Below are positions 1-8,853 of a DNA stretch of 64,000 nucleotides, one piece after another. The DNA comes from Novosphingobium percolationis (GTDB taxonomy: Bacteria; Pseudomonadota; Alphaproteobacteria; Sphingomonadales; Sphingomonadaceae). A program made the position numbers and the translations under genes. The stretch is taken from contig NZ_JAILYM010000001.1 in NCBI RefSeq assembly GCF_020179425.1, positions 682,001 to 746,000 on the forward strand, written 5' to 3'. Numbering within the stretch: the stretch's first letter is position 1; the number at the start of each line of letters is the position of its first letter. The notes under the pieces are model-generated. The model ran no database searches. It saw nothing but the letters and a program-made list of their open reading frames with translations, and was not told the DNA's origin.

Positions 1-257
1 ATTGCAGGGTCACCCGGCGCCCCGGCTGCGGCTTCCTCTGCCAGCGCCATCAATTCCGACGCGTGGAAGCTGGCGGCAAGGTTCTGCATGCGCAAGGCCG
101 CCGTGCGCCAGTTGGCGTCGCAGCGGGCGCGCTGGAGCAGATCCAGCTGCGCGCGCGCGCTTTCGGCAAAGGCCATGCCGAGCACGCGAAACAGCTCGGG
201 ATCCTCCCCGGCGGCGGCGGCTAGATTCGCGTCGATCGGATAACCAAGGTACGCCAT
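1..257 (-). CDS. Hpt-like domain protein, partial (3' end outside window)
   Basis: An open frame runs from an ATG at 257 leftward to the window edge, giving 85 residues with no stop. It is helical and Ala/Leu-rich. Residues around 54-66 (ALRMQNLAASFHA) line up with the histidine-phosphotransfer consensus AHxLKGSxxxxGA at the same spacing, and are followed by a LxxLAEEA helix as in Hpt domains. The phospho-accepting His position is Leu and the Lys-Gly is Gln-Asn, so if this is an Hpt fold it looks catalytically dead. It is divergent from the coiled-coil membrane protein gene, with about 70 bp between starts. The fold assignment is inference from one motif; the reading frame is seen directly. 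Confidence 0.5.
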   Translation of the reverse strand, partial: MAYLGYPIDANLAAAAGEDPELFRVLGMAFAESARAQLDLLQRARCDANWRTAALRMQNLAASFHASELMALAEEAAAGAPGDPA

Positions 258-328
258 GCGACGAACCTTCGGCTATGCGGGTTAAGGCGGGGTTTAAGGA
301 TAGGGCGGAAGCGTGGTATGACTTCGTC

Positions 329-2746
329 ATGACTGGGGGATCGCGGATCATTCCGATAGACGGCAGCGTGGGCGACAGCCCCGCGGTCGAGGCTGTGGCA
401 AAGGGCGAGGATGGCGTGGAGACGCGCATGATCGCGCCCGAACCGCTGGAACTGGATACGCCGGAGGAACAACCGGCCGAGTCTCGCCGCGCGATCGCCC
501 CGTTCGTCGCGGGCCTTGCCGTTGCAGGCTGGAGCGCCTTCTTCATCTGGGCCAGCCTGCCCCGCCTGCAGGCTGGGGTCACCCCCGCCGATGGCGCACA
601 ACTGATCGCCACTTGGACGATGCCTGTGCTGCTGGTGCTGGTCGTGCTGCTGATCGTTCTGCGCAGTTCCCGGCGCGAGGCAGTGCGGTTCAACGATGCC
701 GCGCGCCTGCTTGCACTAGAATCCGAACGGCTCGAGACCCGGCTGGTCTCGGTCAATACCGAACTGTCGCTGGCGCGCGACTTCATCGCGGCGCAAAGCC
801 GCGATCTCGAGGCGCTGGGCCGCATCGCGGTCGATCGCCTGTCGGGCTCGGCCGGACGCTTGCAGGAGCTGATCACCGGGAACGGCGCGCAAGTCGATCG
901 CATCGGAGAGGTGGCCGACCATGCGCTCGACAACATGGAGAAGCTGCGCACCCAGCTGCCGGTCATCGCCAATGCCGCCAAGGATGTGACCAACAACATC
1001 GCCAGTGCGGGCCGCTCCGCCCATGTCCAGATCGAGGATCTGGTCAACGGCTTCCAGCGCCTCAACGAATTCGGCGTCGCCAGCGAACGGCAGGTGGGCC
1101 AGGTGCGCGAGCGGGTCGATGCAGCGCTTGCCGCCTTCGACGAGGCTGCCAACCGCATCGGCGCGGTGGCCGACGCCCGCTTCGCCGCGCTCGAACGCCA
1201 GAGTGCCAGCCACAACGCAACGCTGGACGCCACCGAACAGGCCGCGCTCGCCGGGCTGGAAATGCGCGCGCGCGCGCTGTCGGCAGAGGCCGAGCAGCTC
1301 GACGCCGCGCTCGCCAGCCGCCGCGCGCAGCTCGAACGCGATTTCGAGAGCCAGCGCGACGCTCTGCACCAGCGCCTCGCCGAACTCGACCGCCTCATCG
1401 CGGACCGCCGCGCGGCCATCGCCGCCGCCGGGGCGAGCGCCGCCGAAACGCTGGCTGACACGCTCGCGCGGCTCGATACGGCGGTGGACGCCCAGCGCGA
1501 ACGCCAGCGCGAGGAGGCACGCCTCCTCGCCGAACATTGCGACGCCGTGGCCACCCGCGTCTCCGCCTTTTCGGCGACGATGCGCGCCTCGGGCGATCAA
1601 GGGGAACAGACCGCCACCGCCGTCGACCGCGCGATGGACATGCTCAACGCGCGGCTCGGCCAGATGCGCGAGGCGCTGGGCGGCACCGATGCGCAGATCG
1701 GCAAGCTCACCGAATCCGCCGTGCGCCTGCTCGAACTGATCCAGGCCGGTGGCGATCACACCCGCACCCAGATCCCCGAAGCGCTGCGCAGCACCGAGGC
1801 GGGCCTCCACAGGATCGAGGACCGCGTCTTCGCATTGCGCGACACCTTGCGCGAAGCGGGCGACAGCGGTCGCGCCTTGTCCGAACGCATGGCCGATACG
1901 CGCGGCGACGTCGGCGCGATCGACAGCGAAATCGCGCGGATGCAGGAGGCCTTCGCCCGCCGCGCCACCGAGCAGGAAGCCCGGCTCGCCACGCTGCGCG
2001 AGGTTCTCGCCGCCGCCCGGAACGAGGGCGAAGCGCTGTCGCAGGACATCGAGGCCCGCCTTTCCGGGGCGGTCGCGAAGCTGTCCGAAGCCGCCGAACA
2101 GGCTGGCGCATCGCTGCGCGATGGCACCGCGACCGAGATCGACGCCATGGCCGAACGCCTTGGCGAAGAGAGCCAGGCCGCCATCATGCGGGTGCTGCAG
2201 GGCCGTGGGGCCGAACTTGTCGCGCGGCTGGAAGACGCCATCGATACCGCCGCCGCCGCCAGCCGCGACACCGCACTGCAGATGACCGAGCAACTCGCCA
2301 AGGTCGACGAACTGGCGACCGCGCTCGAAGACCGCGTCACGCGGGCCCGTGATCGCGCGCAGGAACAGGTCGACAACGATTTCGCGCGCCGCGCCGCGTT
2401 GATCACCGAATCGCTGAACTCCACCGCGATCGACATCGCCAAGGCGCTGTCGGCCGATGTCTCGGAAACGGCGTGGGCCTCGTACCTGCGCGGCGACCGG
2501 GGCATCTTCACCCGCCGCGCGGTGTCGCTGCTGGAAGGCGGCGAGGCGCGCGCGGTGCAGCAGCACTACGAAACCGACGCCGAGTTCCGTGAACACGTCA
2601 ACCGCTTCGTCCACGACTTCGAGGGGATGCTGCGCCAGTTGCTCTCCACCCGCGACGGCAATGCGCTGGGCGTCACGCTGCTCTCGTCCGACATGGGCAA
2701 GCTCTATGTCGCGCTGGCACAGGGGATCGAACGCCTGCGCACCTGA
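329..2746 (+). CDS. Large coiled-coil inner-membrane protein, function unknown
   Basis: This gene encodes 805 residues from the ATG at 329; an in-frame ATG at 275 is an alternative. The order is a short acidic N-terminus, two hydrophobic segments at about 57-77 and 94-112, then a very long Ala/Glu/Arg/Asp-rich helical region from about 120 to 720. The C-terminus (about 725-800) is a compact conserved-looking module containing LRGDRGIFTRRAV and ending in LYVALAQGIERL. The architecture, two membrane spans followed by a long cytoplasmic or periplasmic coiled coil, resembles proteins annotated in sphingomonads only as hypothetical or ATPase. No Walker motif is visible, so an ATPase label is unsupported. 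A structural, cell-envelope or chromosome-organising role would fit but is speculative. The high GC produces long shadow frames on the other strand. Confidence 0.75.
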   Translation: MTGGSRIIPIDGSVGDSPAVEAVAKGEDGVETRMIAPEPLELDTPEEQPAESRRAIAPFVAGLAVAGWSAFFIWASLPRLQAGVTPADGAQLIATWTMPVLLVLVVLLIVLRSSRREAVRFNDAARLLALESERLETRLVSVNTELSLARDFIAAQSRDLEALGRIAVDRLSGSAGRLQELITGNGAQVDRIGEVADHALDNMEKLRTQLPVIANAAKDVTNNIASAGRSAHVQIEDLVNGFQRLNEFGVASERQVGQVRERVDAALAAFDEAANRIGAVADARFAALERQSASHNATLDATEQAALAGLEMRARALSAEAEQLDAALASRRAQLERDFESQRDALHQRLAELDRLIADRRAAIAAAGASAAETLADTLARLDTAVDAQRERQREEARLLAEHCDAVATRVSAFSATMRASGDQGEQTATAVDRAMDMLNARLGQMREALGGTDAQIGKLTESAVRLLELIQAGGDHTRTQIPEALRSTEAGLHRIEDRVFALRDTLREAGDSGRALSERMADTRGDVGAIDSEIARMQEAFARRATEQEARLATLREVLAAARNEGEALSQDIEARLSGAVAKLSEAAEQAGASLRDGTATEIDAMAERLGEESQAAIMRVLQGRGAELVARLEDAIDTAAAASRDTALQMTEQLAKVDELATALEDRVTRARDRAQEQVDNDFARRAALITESLNSTAIDIAKALSADVSETAWASYLRGDRGIFTRRAVSLLEGGEARAVQQHYETDAEFREHVNRFVHDFEGMLRQLLSTRDGNALGVTLLSSDMGKLYVALAQGIERLRT

Positions 2747-2754
2747 GCCGCGCG

Positions 2755-4146
2755 TCAGGCCGCCTGCACGCGCACCCGGCCGGCGACGGCGCGCAGGTCT
2801 TCGGCGAAGCGCCGCTCCTCGGTTGCCCTGGCCTCGTCCGTCAGGCGCAGCAGATAGCTAGGGTGCGTGGTGATCCACAGCTCCGCGCCGTCCTCCAGCA
2901 CATGCGGGCGACCGCGTTCCTTCTGCACGCTGACAGTCCGCCCCAGCAGCCCCCGCGCCGCGCTGGCGCCCAGCGCAAGGATCACGCGCGGGCGCACGAG
3001 GACGCGTTCACCTTCCAGCCACCAGCGGCAGGTGTCGATCTCCCCCGCAGTGGGCGATTGGTGCAGGCGGCGTTTGCCGGTGGGCGTGAACTTGAAGTGC
3101 TTGACCGCGTTGGTCAGGTAGGCGCGGGGCAGATCGATGCCAGCCTCGTCCAGATGCGTGCGCAACACCTGCCCCGCGGGCCCCACGAAGGGGCGCCCGG
3201 CCTGCTCTTCGACATCGCCCGGCTGCTCGCCCACGATCATCAGCCCAGCCCGGTCCGGCCCCTCGCCCGCCACCGCCTGCGTGCCGTTGCACCCGATCGG
3301 ACAGCGCCGACACGCCTGAACCAGTTCGGCGATTTCGCGTAAGGTATCGGGCCGCTCGCCCATTTCCGGCGATCCTTGCGCCACCATCCTCGCCTCGCGC
3401 GCCTGTGCCGTAGCGATTAGCTGGGGAATAAGCGCCGCCTCGGGCATGTTCTTCCAGTACCGTCGGGGCATCTCCTTGAGCATGGCTCCGACTTTCAAAC
3501 GCGCCGGGTTGAAGATCGACGCATAGTAGCCGCGCCACAAGTCCTCGGTCGGATCACCAGCCGGCGCATCGGCTGCCTGCGCGGGCGGGCCTTCCTGCAA
3601 GGTCTCGCCGTCCCAGTGCAGCGATCCCAGTGGCGTCAGGATCGACCAGCGCATGGTAGTGAAACGCCGCACGAAGAACCCGGCATTGGCGCGCAGGATG
3701 TGGTGGTCGGGTTCGAACCACGCGACGTAGCGCTCGCTTCCGTCCGGCTCCTCGACCGCGCGGAAGCGCAGGAAGGCGCGCATCTTGTGGATATCGCGCC
3801 GCACCTGCTGCGCCAGCCGCTCCGCACGGCGCACGTCGGGGTCGGCCTGGTCCTCCATCAACCGCGGCTGCCCCTGAAGTCTCCAGAGCAGGCGATATAG
3901 CAAGGAAAATCGTTCTGGATCAGAGTGAAGAAATACGCTTTGCGCAACCTGCATGAAGGCCAGAGCCACGCGTGGCTGATGCGTATCAACCGCCGCTCCC
4001 CCTTGCTCCGGCACCGGGAGCGCAAACAGATCACCGGCTGCCGCATCCCACGTAGCGTGATCGGGCGGCGTGCCCGCGCGCAGCAGGTCGCGCGCGCGGT
4101 CGCGCCACGCTTCAAAATCATCAGCCGGAGACGGCAATGACCTCAC
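2755..4146 (-). CDS. udgX: UdgX family uracil-DNA glycosylase with N-terminal DUF4130 domain
   Basis: This is a 463-residue fusion. The N-terminal half (about 55-240) matches the DUF4130-type domain that accompanies radical-SAM DNA-repair proteins. The C-terminal half (about 270-455) is a family-4-like uracil-DNA glycosylase. Visible features are clustered cysteines at 279, 282 and 286 (CRRCPIGC) for the 4Fe-4S cluster, the GEQPGDVEE active-site motif at about 306, an extended loop with KRRLHQSP at about 358-365, and HPSYLLR at about 428. The KRR(I/L)H loop is the signature of UdgX, whose loop His forms a covalent bond to the abasic sugar after uracil removal. The start is a GTG whose bases overlap the TGA of the radical-SAM gene (GTGA), indicating translational coupling. 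A longer frame upstream is only overlap with that gene. Confidence 0.92.
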   Translation of the reverse strand: MRSLPSPADDFEAWRDRARDLLRAGTPPDHATWDAAAGDLFALPVPEQGGAAVDTHQPRVALAFMQVAQSVFLHSDPERFSLLYRLLWRLQGQPRLMEDQADPDVRRAERLAQQVRRDIHKMRAFLRFRAVEEPDGSERYVAWFEPDHHILRANAGFFVRRFTTMRWSILTPLGSLHWDGETLQEGPPAQAADAPAGDPTEDLWRGYYASIFNPARLKVGAMLKEMPRRYWKNMPEAALIPQLIATAQAREARMVAQGSPEMGERPDTLREIAELVQACRRCPIGCNGTQAVAGEGPDRAGLMIVGEQPGDVEEQAGRPFVGPAGQVLRTHLDEAGIDLPRAYLTNAVKHFKFTPTGKRRLHQSPTAGEIDTCRWWLEGERVLVRPRVILALGASAARGLLGRTVSVQKERGRPHVLEDGAELWITTHPSYLLRLTDEARATEERRFAEDLRAVAGRVRVQAA

Positions 4147-5390
4147 CCCACGAACAGTTCGAGTTGCTCGGCCTTCCTCGGTGCCACCAAAGCGCGCAAG
4201 TCGGCGCGATCGGTCAACAGCACCGGCCGCCAGTCCTCGGTGACGATGAACGGGCGCACCTTGGCCAGCGATACGGTCAGCCGCCCCACGTCTTCCAGCC
4301 GCAACCGGCGCTGGCACCGCGCCGCCAGGATCGCATTCACCGCCTTCACCCCCAACCCCGGCACGCGCAGCAGTGCCTCGCGCGGGGCGCGGTTGCAATC
4401 GACCGGGAAGCGCTCACGAAACTTGAGTGCCCAGGCGAGCTTGGGGTCGATGTCGAGCGGCAGCATCCCCCCCTCGTCCGCCGCCTGCTGCACTTCCTGT
4501 GGCGCATAGCCATAGAAGCGCATCAGCCAGTCCGACTGGTAGAGCCGATGCTCGCGGATCAGCGGCGGACGTTTCAGCGGCAGCACCGCGCTGGCGTCAG
4601 GGATCGGGCTGAACGCCGAGTAGTACACGCGGCGCAAGGCAAAGCGGCCGTAAAGCGTGCTGGCGCGCCCGACGATATCGACATCGCTGGCTGCGTCGGC
4701 GCCCACGATCATCTGCGTCGATTGCCCGGCGGGCGCAAACCGGGGCGCAGACCGGAACCGCCGCCGCGCATCCTTTGCCTCGACGATCGCATCCTTGACC
4801 GTGCCCATCGCGCCTTCGATCTGCACCGCTGACTTGTCGGGCGCGAGTCGGGTCAGCCCGGCGACGGTGGGCAGTTCGACATTGATCGAGACGCGATCGG
4901 CATAAAGCCCCGCCTGCGCGACCAGTTCCGGGTCCGCTTCGGGAATCGTCTTAAGGTGAATGTAGCCACGAAAATCGTGCTCTTCCCGCAGGATACGGGC
5001 GACTTCTATCAACTGCTCCATGGTGTGGCTGGAGCTTTTGAGGATGCCCGAAGAAAGGAACAGTCCTTCGATATAATTGCGGCGATAGAACGCCAGCGTC
5101 AGGTCGACCACTTCCTGCGGCGTGAACCGCGCGCGGCGCGTGTTCGAACTCTTGCGGTTGATGCAGTAGTGGCAATCGAACACGCAGTGGTTGGTCAGCA
5201 GGATCTTGAGCAGAGAGATACATCGACCATCAGGCGCATAGGCATGGCAGATGCCCATGCCTTCGGTCGAACCGATGCCCTTGCCGTCCTTGCTGTTGCG
5301 TTTGGCCGTGCCGGACGATGCGCACGAGGCATCATACTTTGCCGCATCGGCCAGGATCTCGAGTCGTTCCATCACGGATTGCTGCGCCAT
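4143..5390 (-). CDS. Putative DNA modification/repair radical SAM protein (UdgX partner)
   Basis: This gene encodes 415 residues from the ATG at 5390; an ATG at 5372 is an alternative. Longer upstream frames look non-coding. A radical-SAM triad CxxxCxxC (CVFDCHYC, Cys69, 73 and 76) is preceded by conserved Cys-containing segments DASCASSG and MGICHAYAPDGRC. The C-terminal part contains a helix-hairpin-helix-like LLRVPGLGVKAVNAI stretch typical of DNA-binding repair proteins. It belongs to the radical-SAM family that co-occurs almost invariably with the DUF4130-UdgX fusion, and here the two overlap by four bases. The product likely reduces or rearranges a DNA lesion handed over to or from UdgX, but the chemistry is unknown. 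It is divergent from the pyridoxamine-oxidase-like gene at 5523. Confidence 0.88.
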   Translation of the reverse strand: MAQQSVMERLEILADAAKYDASCASSGTAKRNSKDGKGIGSTEGMGICHAYAPDGRCISLLKILLTNHCVFDCHYCINRKSSNTRRARFTPQEVVDLTLAFYRRNYIEGLFLSSGILKSSSHTMEQLIEVARILREEHDFRGYIHLKTIPEADPELVAQAGLYADRVSINVELPTVAGLTRLAPDKSAVQIEGAMGTVKDAIVEAKDARRRFRSAPRFAPAGQSTQMIVGADAASDVDIVGRASTLYGRFALRRVYYSAFSPIPDASAVLPLKRPPLIREHRLYQSDWLMRFYGYAPQEVQQAADEGGMLPLDIDPKLAWALKFRERFPVDCNRAPREALLRVPGLGVKAVNAILAARCQRRLRLEDVGRLTVSLAKVRPFIVTEDWRPVLLTDRADLRALVAPRKAEQLELFVG

Positions 5391-5522
5391 TTGTTCTTTA
5401 TATGTTCCCGCCACCGCCGTGACCAGCCCCTGCGCGCCACCGCCTGCGCCGCTGCCCATTCGGGCCGGGAACGGAACCAGCCGGGCCTGCCTGCCGTTTC
5501 GACCCTTGGATGAAGCAACAGG

Positions 5523-6014
5523 ATGGATGCGATGAAATATGATCAGGGCAACCCGCAGGAATTGAAGGAAAAGTTCTGGAAGGCGCTGTCGGCCTCCCCG
5601 TATCTCATGCTCCAGCTCGATCAGGATCCGGATTCGGCGGCGCCGATGACTGCCCAGCTCGACCGCCACGCGGACAGCGCGATCTGGTTCTTCACCTCAC
5701 GCGACAACCGCTTCGCCCGCATGGGCGCGGCAACCGCCACGTTTGCGTCCAAGGGTCATGACTTGTTCGCACGCTTTGCCGGGACGCTGGTCGAGGAAAC
5801 CAGCCGGGAACGGCTGGACGAACAGTGGAGCACCTTCGTCGAGGCGTGGTTTCCCGGCGGCAAGGACGATCCGAACCTGCTGATGCTGCGCATGGATCTG
5901 GGCGATGCCTCGATCTGGGCGGGCGAAGTCGGCGCGCTCAACACCGTGAAGATGGCTCTGGGCATGAACGTGACCGACGACATCAAGGGCGGCTTCGCGC
6001 AGACGACGCTCTGA
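5523..6014 (+). CDS. Pyridoxamine 5'-phosphate oxidase-like stress protein
   Basis: This gene encodes 163 residues, the size of general-stress-protein-26 type FMN-binding split-barrel proteins. The pattern PYLMLQLDQDP, then IWFFTSRDNRFARMG and a long acidic middle with VEAWFPGGKDDPNLLMLRMDLGDASIW, is characteristic of this family, in which the C-terminal WFPGGxxDPxL segment helps form the dimer. Such proteins bind flavin and are induced by general stress; true PNPO activity is unlikely. An AGGA ribosome site precedes the ATG at 5523, and an ATG three codons later is possible. It faces the permease gene across a shared terminator. Confidence 0.8.
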   Translation: MDAMKYDQGNPQELKEKFWKALSASPYLMLQLDQDPDSAAPMTAQLDRHADSAIWFFTSRDNRFARMGAATATFASKGHDLFARFAGTLVEETSRERLDEQWSTFVEAWFPGGKDDPNLLMLRMDLGDASIWAGEVGALNTVKMALGMNVTDDIKGGFAQTTL

Positions 6015-6030
6015 CAAGCCTTCCCATGTG

Positions 6031-6067
6031 AAAAGGGCGCCTCCCGCGCGGGGGAGACGCCCTTTTT
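6031..6067. terminator. Bidirectional rho-independent terminator
   Basis: A GC-rich hairpin (GGGCGCCTCCC pairing with GGGGGAGACGCCC) is flanked by AAAA on the left and TTTTT on the right. It lies between the convergent stress-protein and permease genes and can serve both strands. Confidence 0.85.
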
Positions 6068-6085
6068 CATGCGGTATGGCGCCGA

Positions 6086-7663
6086 TCAGGCCACCGGCGG
6101 AACCGGCTGCGGCGGAACGTCGCTGTCCTCTTCGTGGACCTCGACCAGCCCGCGCCCGACATGGCTCATGCGGTAGCCATAGGCGAAGTAGAACAGCAGC
6201 CCGATCGCGCCCCACACCGGCAGCACGATCATCGCTTCGAACGGCAGGTTGAAGAACAGGAACACGCAGCCCGCCGCCGCGATCGGCCCGATTACCCACA
6301 CAAGCGGGGTGCGGAAAGGACGAACGCGGTTGGGATCGCGCAGGCGCAGGATCAGCACGGCGACCGCCACCATGAAGAAGGCGAACAGCGTGCCCGAGTT
6401 CGAGATGTCAGCCAGTTGGCCCACCGGCAGCAGCGCGGCGGCAATCGCCACGAACACGCCGGTCACCATCGTCACGACGTGCGGCGTCTTCCACTTCGGG
6501 TGCACGCTGGCGAGCTTTTCGGGCAGCAGCCCATCGCGCGCCATCACGAAGAAGATGCGGGTCTGGCCGAACATCATCATCAGGATGACCGAGGGCAGCG
6601 CGAGGTTCGCGGCCAGGCCGATCAGGTCGCCCGCCCACGAATAGTTGATCGCGCGCAGAACGTGCGCCAGCGCCTCGTTCGAGCAGACCAGCGGCTGCTG
6701 CCCTTGCGCGGCAAGCTGCGCGCACTGCTGGGCAAACTCGGCCGATCCCGGAGCGATGCCAAGACCCGCCGGCTGCGCGCCGATCGCGCCGATCGCACCA
6801 GCGGCGACGAGCAGGTAGAACACGGTGCAGATGGCAAGGCTGCCGATCAGGCCAATGGGAACGTTGCGCTGGGGGTTCTTGGTCTCTTCCGCCGCGGTAG
6901 AAACCGCGTCGAAACCGACATAGGCAAAGAAGATCGACGAGGCAGCGCCGACGATGCCCATGCCCGAGGTGCCCGCCGGGCCGAACCAGCCATTGGGCGC
7001 AAACGGGGCGAAGTGCGCACGATCAAGCACCGGCAGCGTCAGGAAGATGAACATTGTCAGCGCAGCGACCTTGATCGCCACCAACACCGCGTTGAACGTG
7101 GCGCTTTCCTTGGTCCCGCGCACCAGCAACGCGGTGACCGCCAGCGCGACGAAGATTGCAGGAACGTTGATCAGCCCGGTCGAGAAATCGGGATGGGGAA
7201 TGTACCCGTTCATTGTCCAGGTCGGTCCGGCCCTCAGCATGTCGGGCAGTTCGAACCCGGTAAGACTCTTTACAAGCCCCATGAAGTAGCCAGACCAACC
7301 CACGGAAACAGCAGATGCTGCCACCGCGTATTCGAGGATCAGCGCCCAGCCGACCATCCAGGCCAGCAGTTCGCCGACCACGGCGTAGCTGTAAGTATAG
7401 GCAGATCCCGAAACCGGCACCATCGAGGCCAGTTCCGAATAGCAGAGCGCCGCGACCGCGCAGACGAAGCCCGCAATGACGAAGCTCCACATCATGCCAG
7501 GCCCGGCCTTCTGCGCGGCGGCAGCGGTCAGCACGAAGATGCCTGTGCCGATGATCGCACCGACCCCGAGCAGGGTCAGCTGAACAGGACCTAGCGAGCG
7601 ATGGAGGCCTTTTTTCTCTGCGGTGGCCAGAATGGCGTCGAGTGGTTTGACGCGACCGAACAT
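6086..7663 (-). CDS. APC-superfamily amino acid permease (CAT/YhdG type)
   Basis: This gene encodes 525 residues with about twelve hydrophobic spans. The first span carries GVGAIIGTGIFVLTA, the substrate-site motif of APC transporters. The later span VGFDAVSTAAEETKNPQRNVP is the conserved helix-8 loop of cationic/neutral amino-acid permeases. It likely imports amino acids by proton symport; the specific substrate cannot be read from sequence. The start at 7663 (MFGRVKPLDAIL) follows a good GGGAG ribosome site. The frame extends 12 codons further upstream without support. The gene is divergent from panB. Confidence 0.88.
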   Translation of the reverse strand: MFGRVKPLDAILATAEKKGLHRSLGPVQLTLLGVGAIIGTGIFVLTAAAAQKAGPGMMWSFVIAGFVCAVAALCYSELASMVPVSGSAYTYSYAVVGELLAWMVGWALILEYAVAASAVSVGWSGYFMGLVKSLTGFELPDMLRAGPTWTMNGYIPHPDFSTGLINVPAIFVALAVTALLVRGTKESATFNAVLVAIKVAALTMFIFLTLPVLDRAHFAPFAPNGWFGPAGTSGMGIVGAASSIFFAYVGFDAVSTAAEETKNPQRNVPIGLIGSLAICTVFYLLVAAGAIGAIGAQPAGLGIAPGSAEFAQQCAQLAAQGQQPLVCSNEALAHVLRAINYSWAGDLIGLAANLALPSVILMMMFGQTRIFFVMARDGLLPEKLASVHPKWKTPHVVTMVTGVFVAIAAALLPVGQLADISNSGTLFAFFMVAVAVLILRLRDPNRVRPFRTPLVWVIGPIAAAGCVFLFFNLPFEAMIVLPVWGAIGLLFYFAYGYRMSHVGRGLVEVHEEDSDVPPQPVPPVA

Positions 7664-7857
7664 GCATTTCTCCCGAACGCGGGCGGCGCAACGCACCACC
7701 CCCTTGCAGTGGTTGCACCAGTAACCAGGTTATGCCACCGGACGCTAGCGGGTCGCCGGACCTGCGCAAAGCGCTTTTTCCCCAGCCTTGCGCGCACGCT
7801 TGCGGGTTTTCGCCCATGGGCTAGAACCTTTGCCCTTGAAGGGAGAGAACTTTTCCG

Positions 7858-8739
7858 ATGTCCACCACCTTCCAGCTCGATACCGCCACCAGCCGCGCCA
7901 ACCCGACGCCTGCGCCGATGAAGCGCCTGACCATCCCCGCCGTGCGCCAGCGCAAGCAGGATGGCGTCACGCAAGACCCCGTGGTGATGTTAACGGCTTA
8001 CACCGCAAGGCAAGCGCAACTGCTTGATGCACATTGTGATTTGCTGCTCGTCGGAGATTCGCTCGGCCAGGTGATCTATGGCCTGCCGTCGAGTGTGCCG
8101 GTGACGCTGGACATGATGATCGCGCACGGTGCGGCGGTGGTACGCGGGTCGTACCATGCCGCTGTGGTGGTCGACATGCCCTTCGGCACGTATGAGGAAA
8201 GCCCCGAACAAGCCTTTAAAAATGCCAGCAAGATATTGAAAGAAACAGGTTGTGCCGCAATCAAGCTGGAAGGCGGCGAGGCGATGGCGCCCACGGTCGC
8301 TTTCCTGACGCAGCGCGGCATTCCGGTGATGGGCCATGTCGGACTGACCCCGCAGGCGGTTAACGTGCTGGGCGGCTACAATGCACGTGGCCGCAGCGAT
8401 GCCGAAGCCGCCAAGATCGTCGGCGACGCCAAGGCGCTGGACGATGCCGGCGCCTTCGCGGTCGTGATCGAAGGCGTCGTCGAACCGATCGCCATCGCAA
8501 TCACGCAGGCGGTTTCGTGCCCGACCATCGGCATCGGCGCTTCGGCGCAGTGTGACGGTCAGGTGCTGGTTACCGAGGACATGCTGGGGATGTTCGAACG
8601 CGTGCCCCGCTTCGTCAAAGTCTATGAAAACATTGCCGAAGTCATTTCTGGCGCAGCGGCGAAATATGCCAAGGAAGTGCGTGCCCGCACTTTCCCCGGG
8701 GTCGAACAGACCTACCAGCCGCGCGCGCCCAAGGCCTGA
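7858..8739 (+). CDS. panB: 3-methyl-2-oxobutanoate hydroxymethyltransferase
   Basis: PanB (293 residues) makes ketopantoate from 2-oxoisovalerate and methylenetetrahydrofolate, the first committed step of pantothenate/CoA synthesis. Diagnostic motifs are present: [28 protein letters not shown] (metal-ligand Asp), [35 protein letters not shown] and [17 protein letters not shown]. It has an N-terminal extension of about 20 residues relative to the E. coli enzyme, so the MKRL at residue 21 is a possible alternative start, but the ATG at 7858 has a GGGAGAG ribosome site. It is a single gene here, without panC beside it. Just after its stop lies the first copy of the 21-nt-spaced repeat. Confidence 0.96.
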   Translation: MSTTFQLDTATSRANPTPAPMKRLTIPAVRQRKQDGVTQDPVVMLTAYTARQAQLLDAHCDLLLVGDSLGQVIYGLPSSVPVTLDMMIAHGAAVVRGSYHAAVVVDMPFGTYEESPEQAFKNASKILKETGCAAIKLEGGEAMAPTVAFLTQRGIPVMGHVGLTPQAVNVLGGYNARGRSDAEAAKIVGDAKALDDAGAFAVVIEGVVEPIAIAITQAVSCPTIGIGASAQCDGQVLVTEDMLGMFERVPRFVKVYENIAEVISGAAAKYAKEVRARTFPGVEQTYQPRAPKA

Positions 8740-8742
8740 ACA

Positions 8743-8775
8743 GAACGACACCTAAAAGGGGTAGAACGACACCTA
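8743..8775 (+). repeat. Dispersed 21-nt-period element, copy 1 (intergenic)
   Basis: The 12-mer GAACGACACCTA occurs at 8743-8754 and again at 8764-8775, exactly 21 nt apart. It sits three bases after the panB stop codon. The same unit and spacing recur at 30396-30428 and, with one degenerate unit, on the minus strand at 57754-57786. No function is known to me. Confidence 0.8.
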
Positions 8776-8853
8776 GGCGTCCCTGAAGGCTTTGCGAACG
8801 CTGTCCGGGCGGGCTAGAGGCGCGCCCGGACCGTCAAACAGGATACACGCGCC

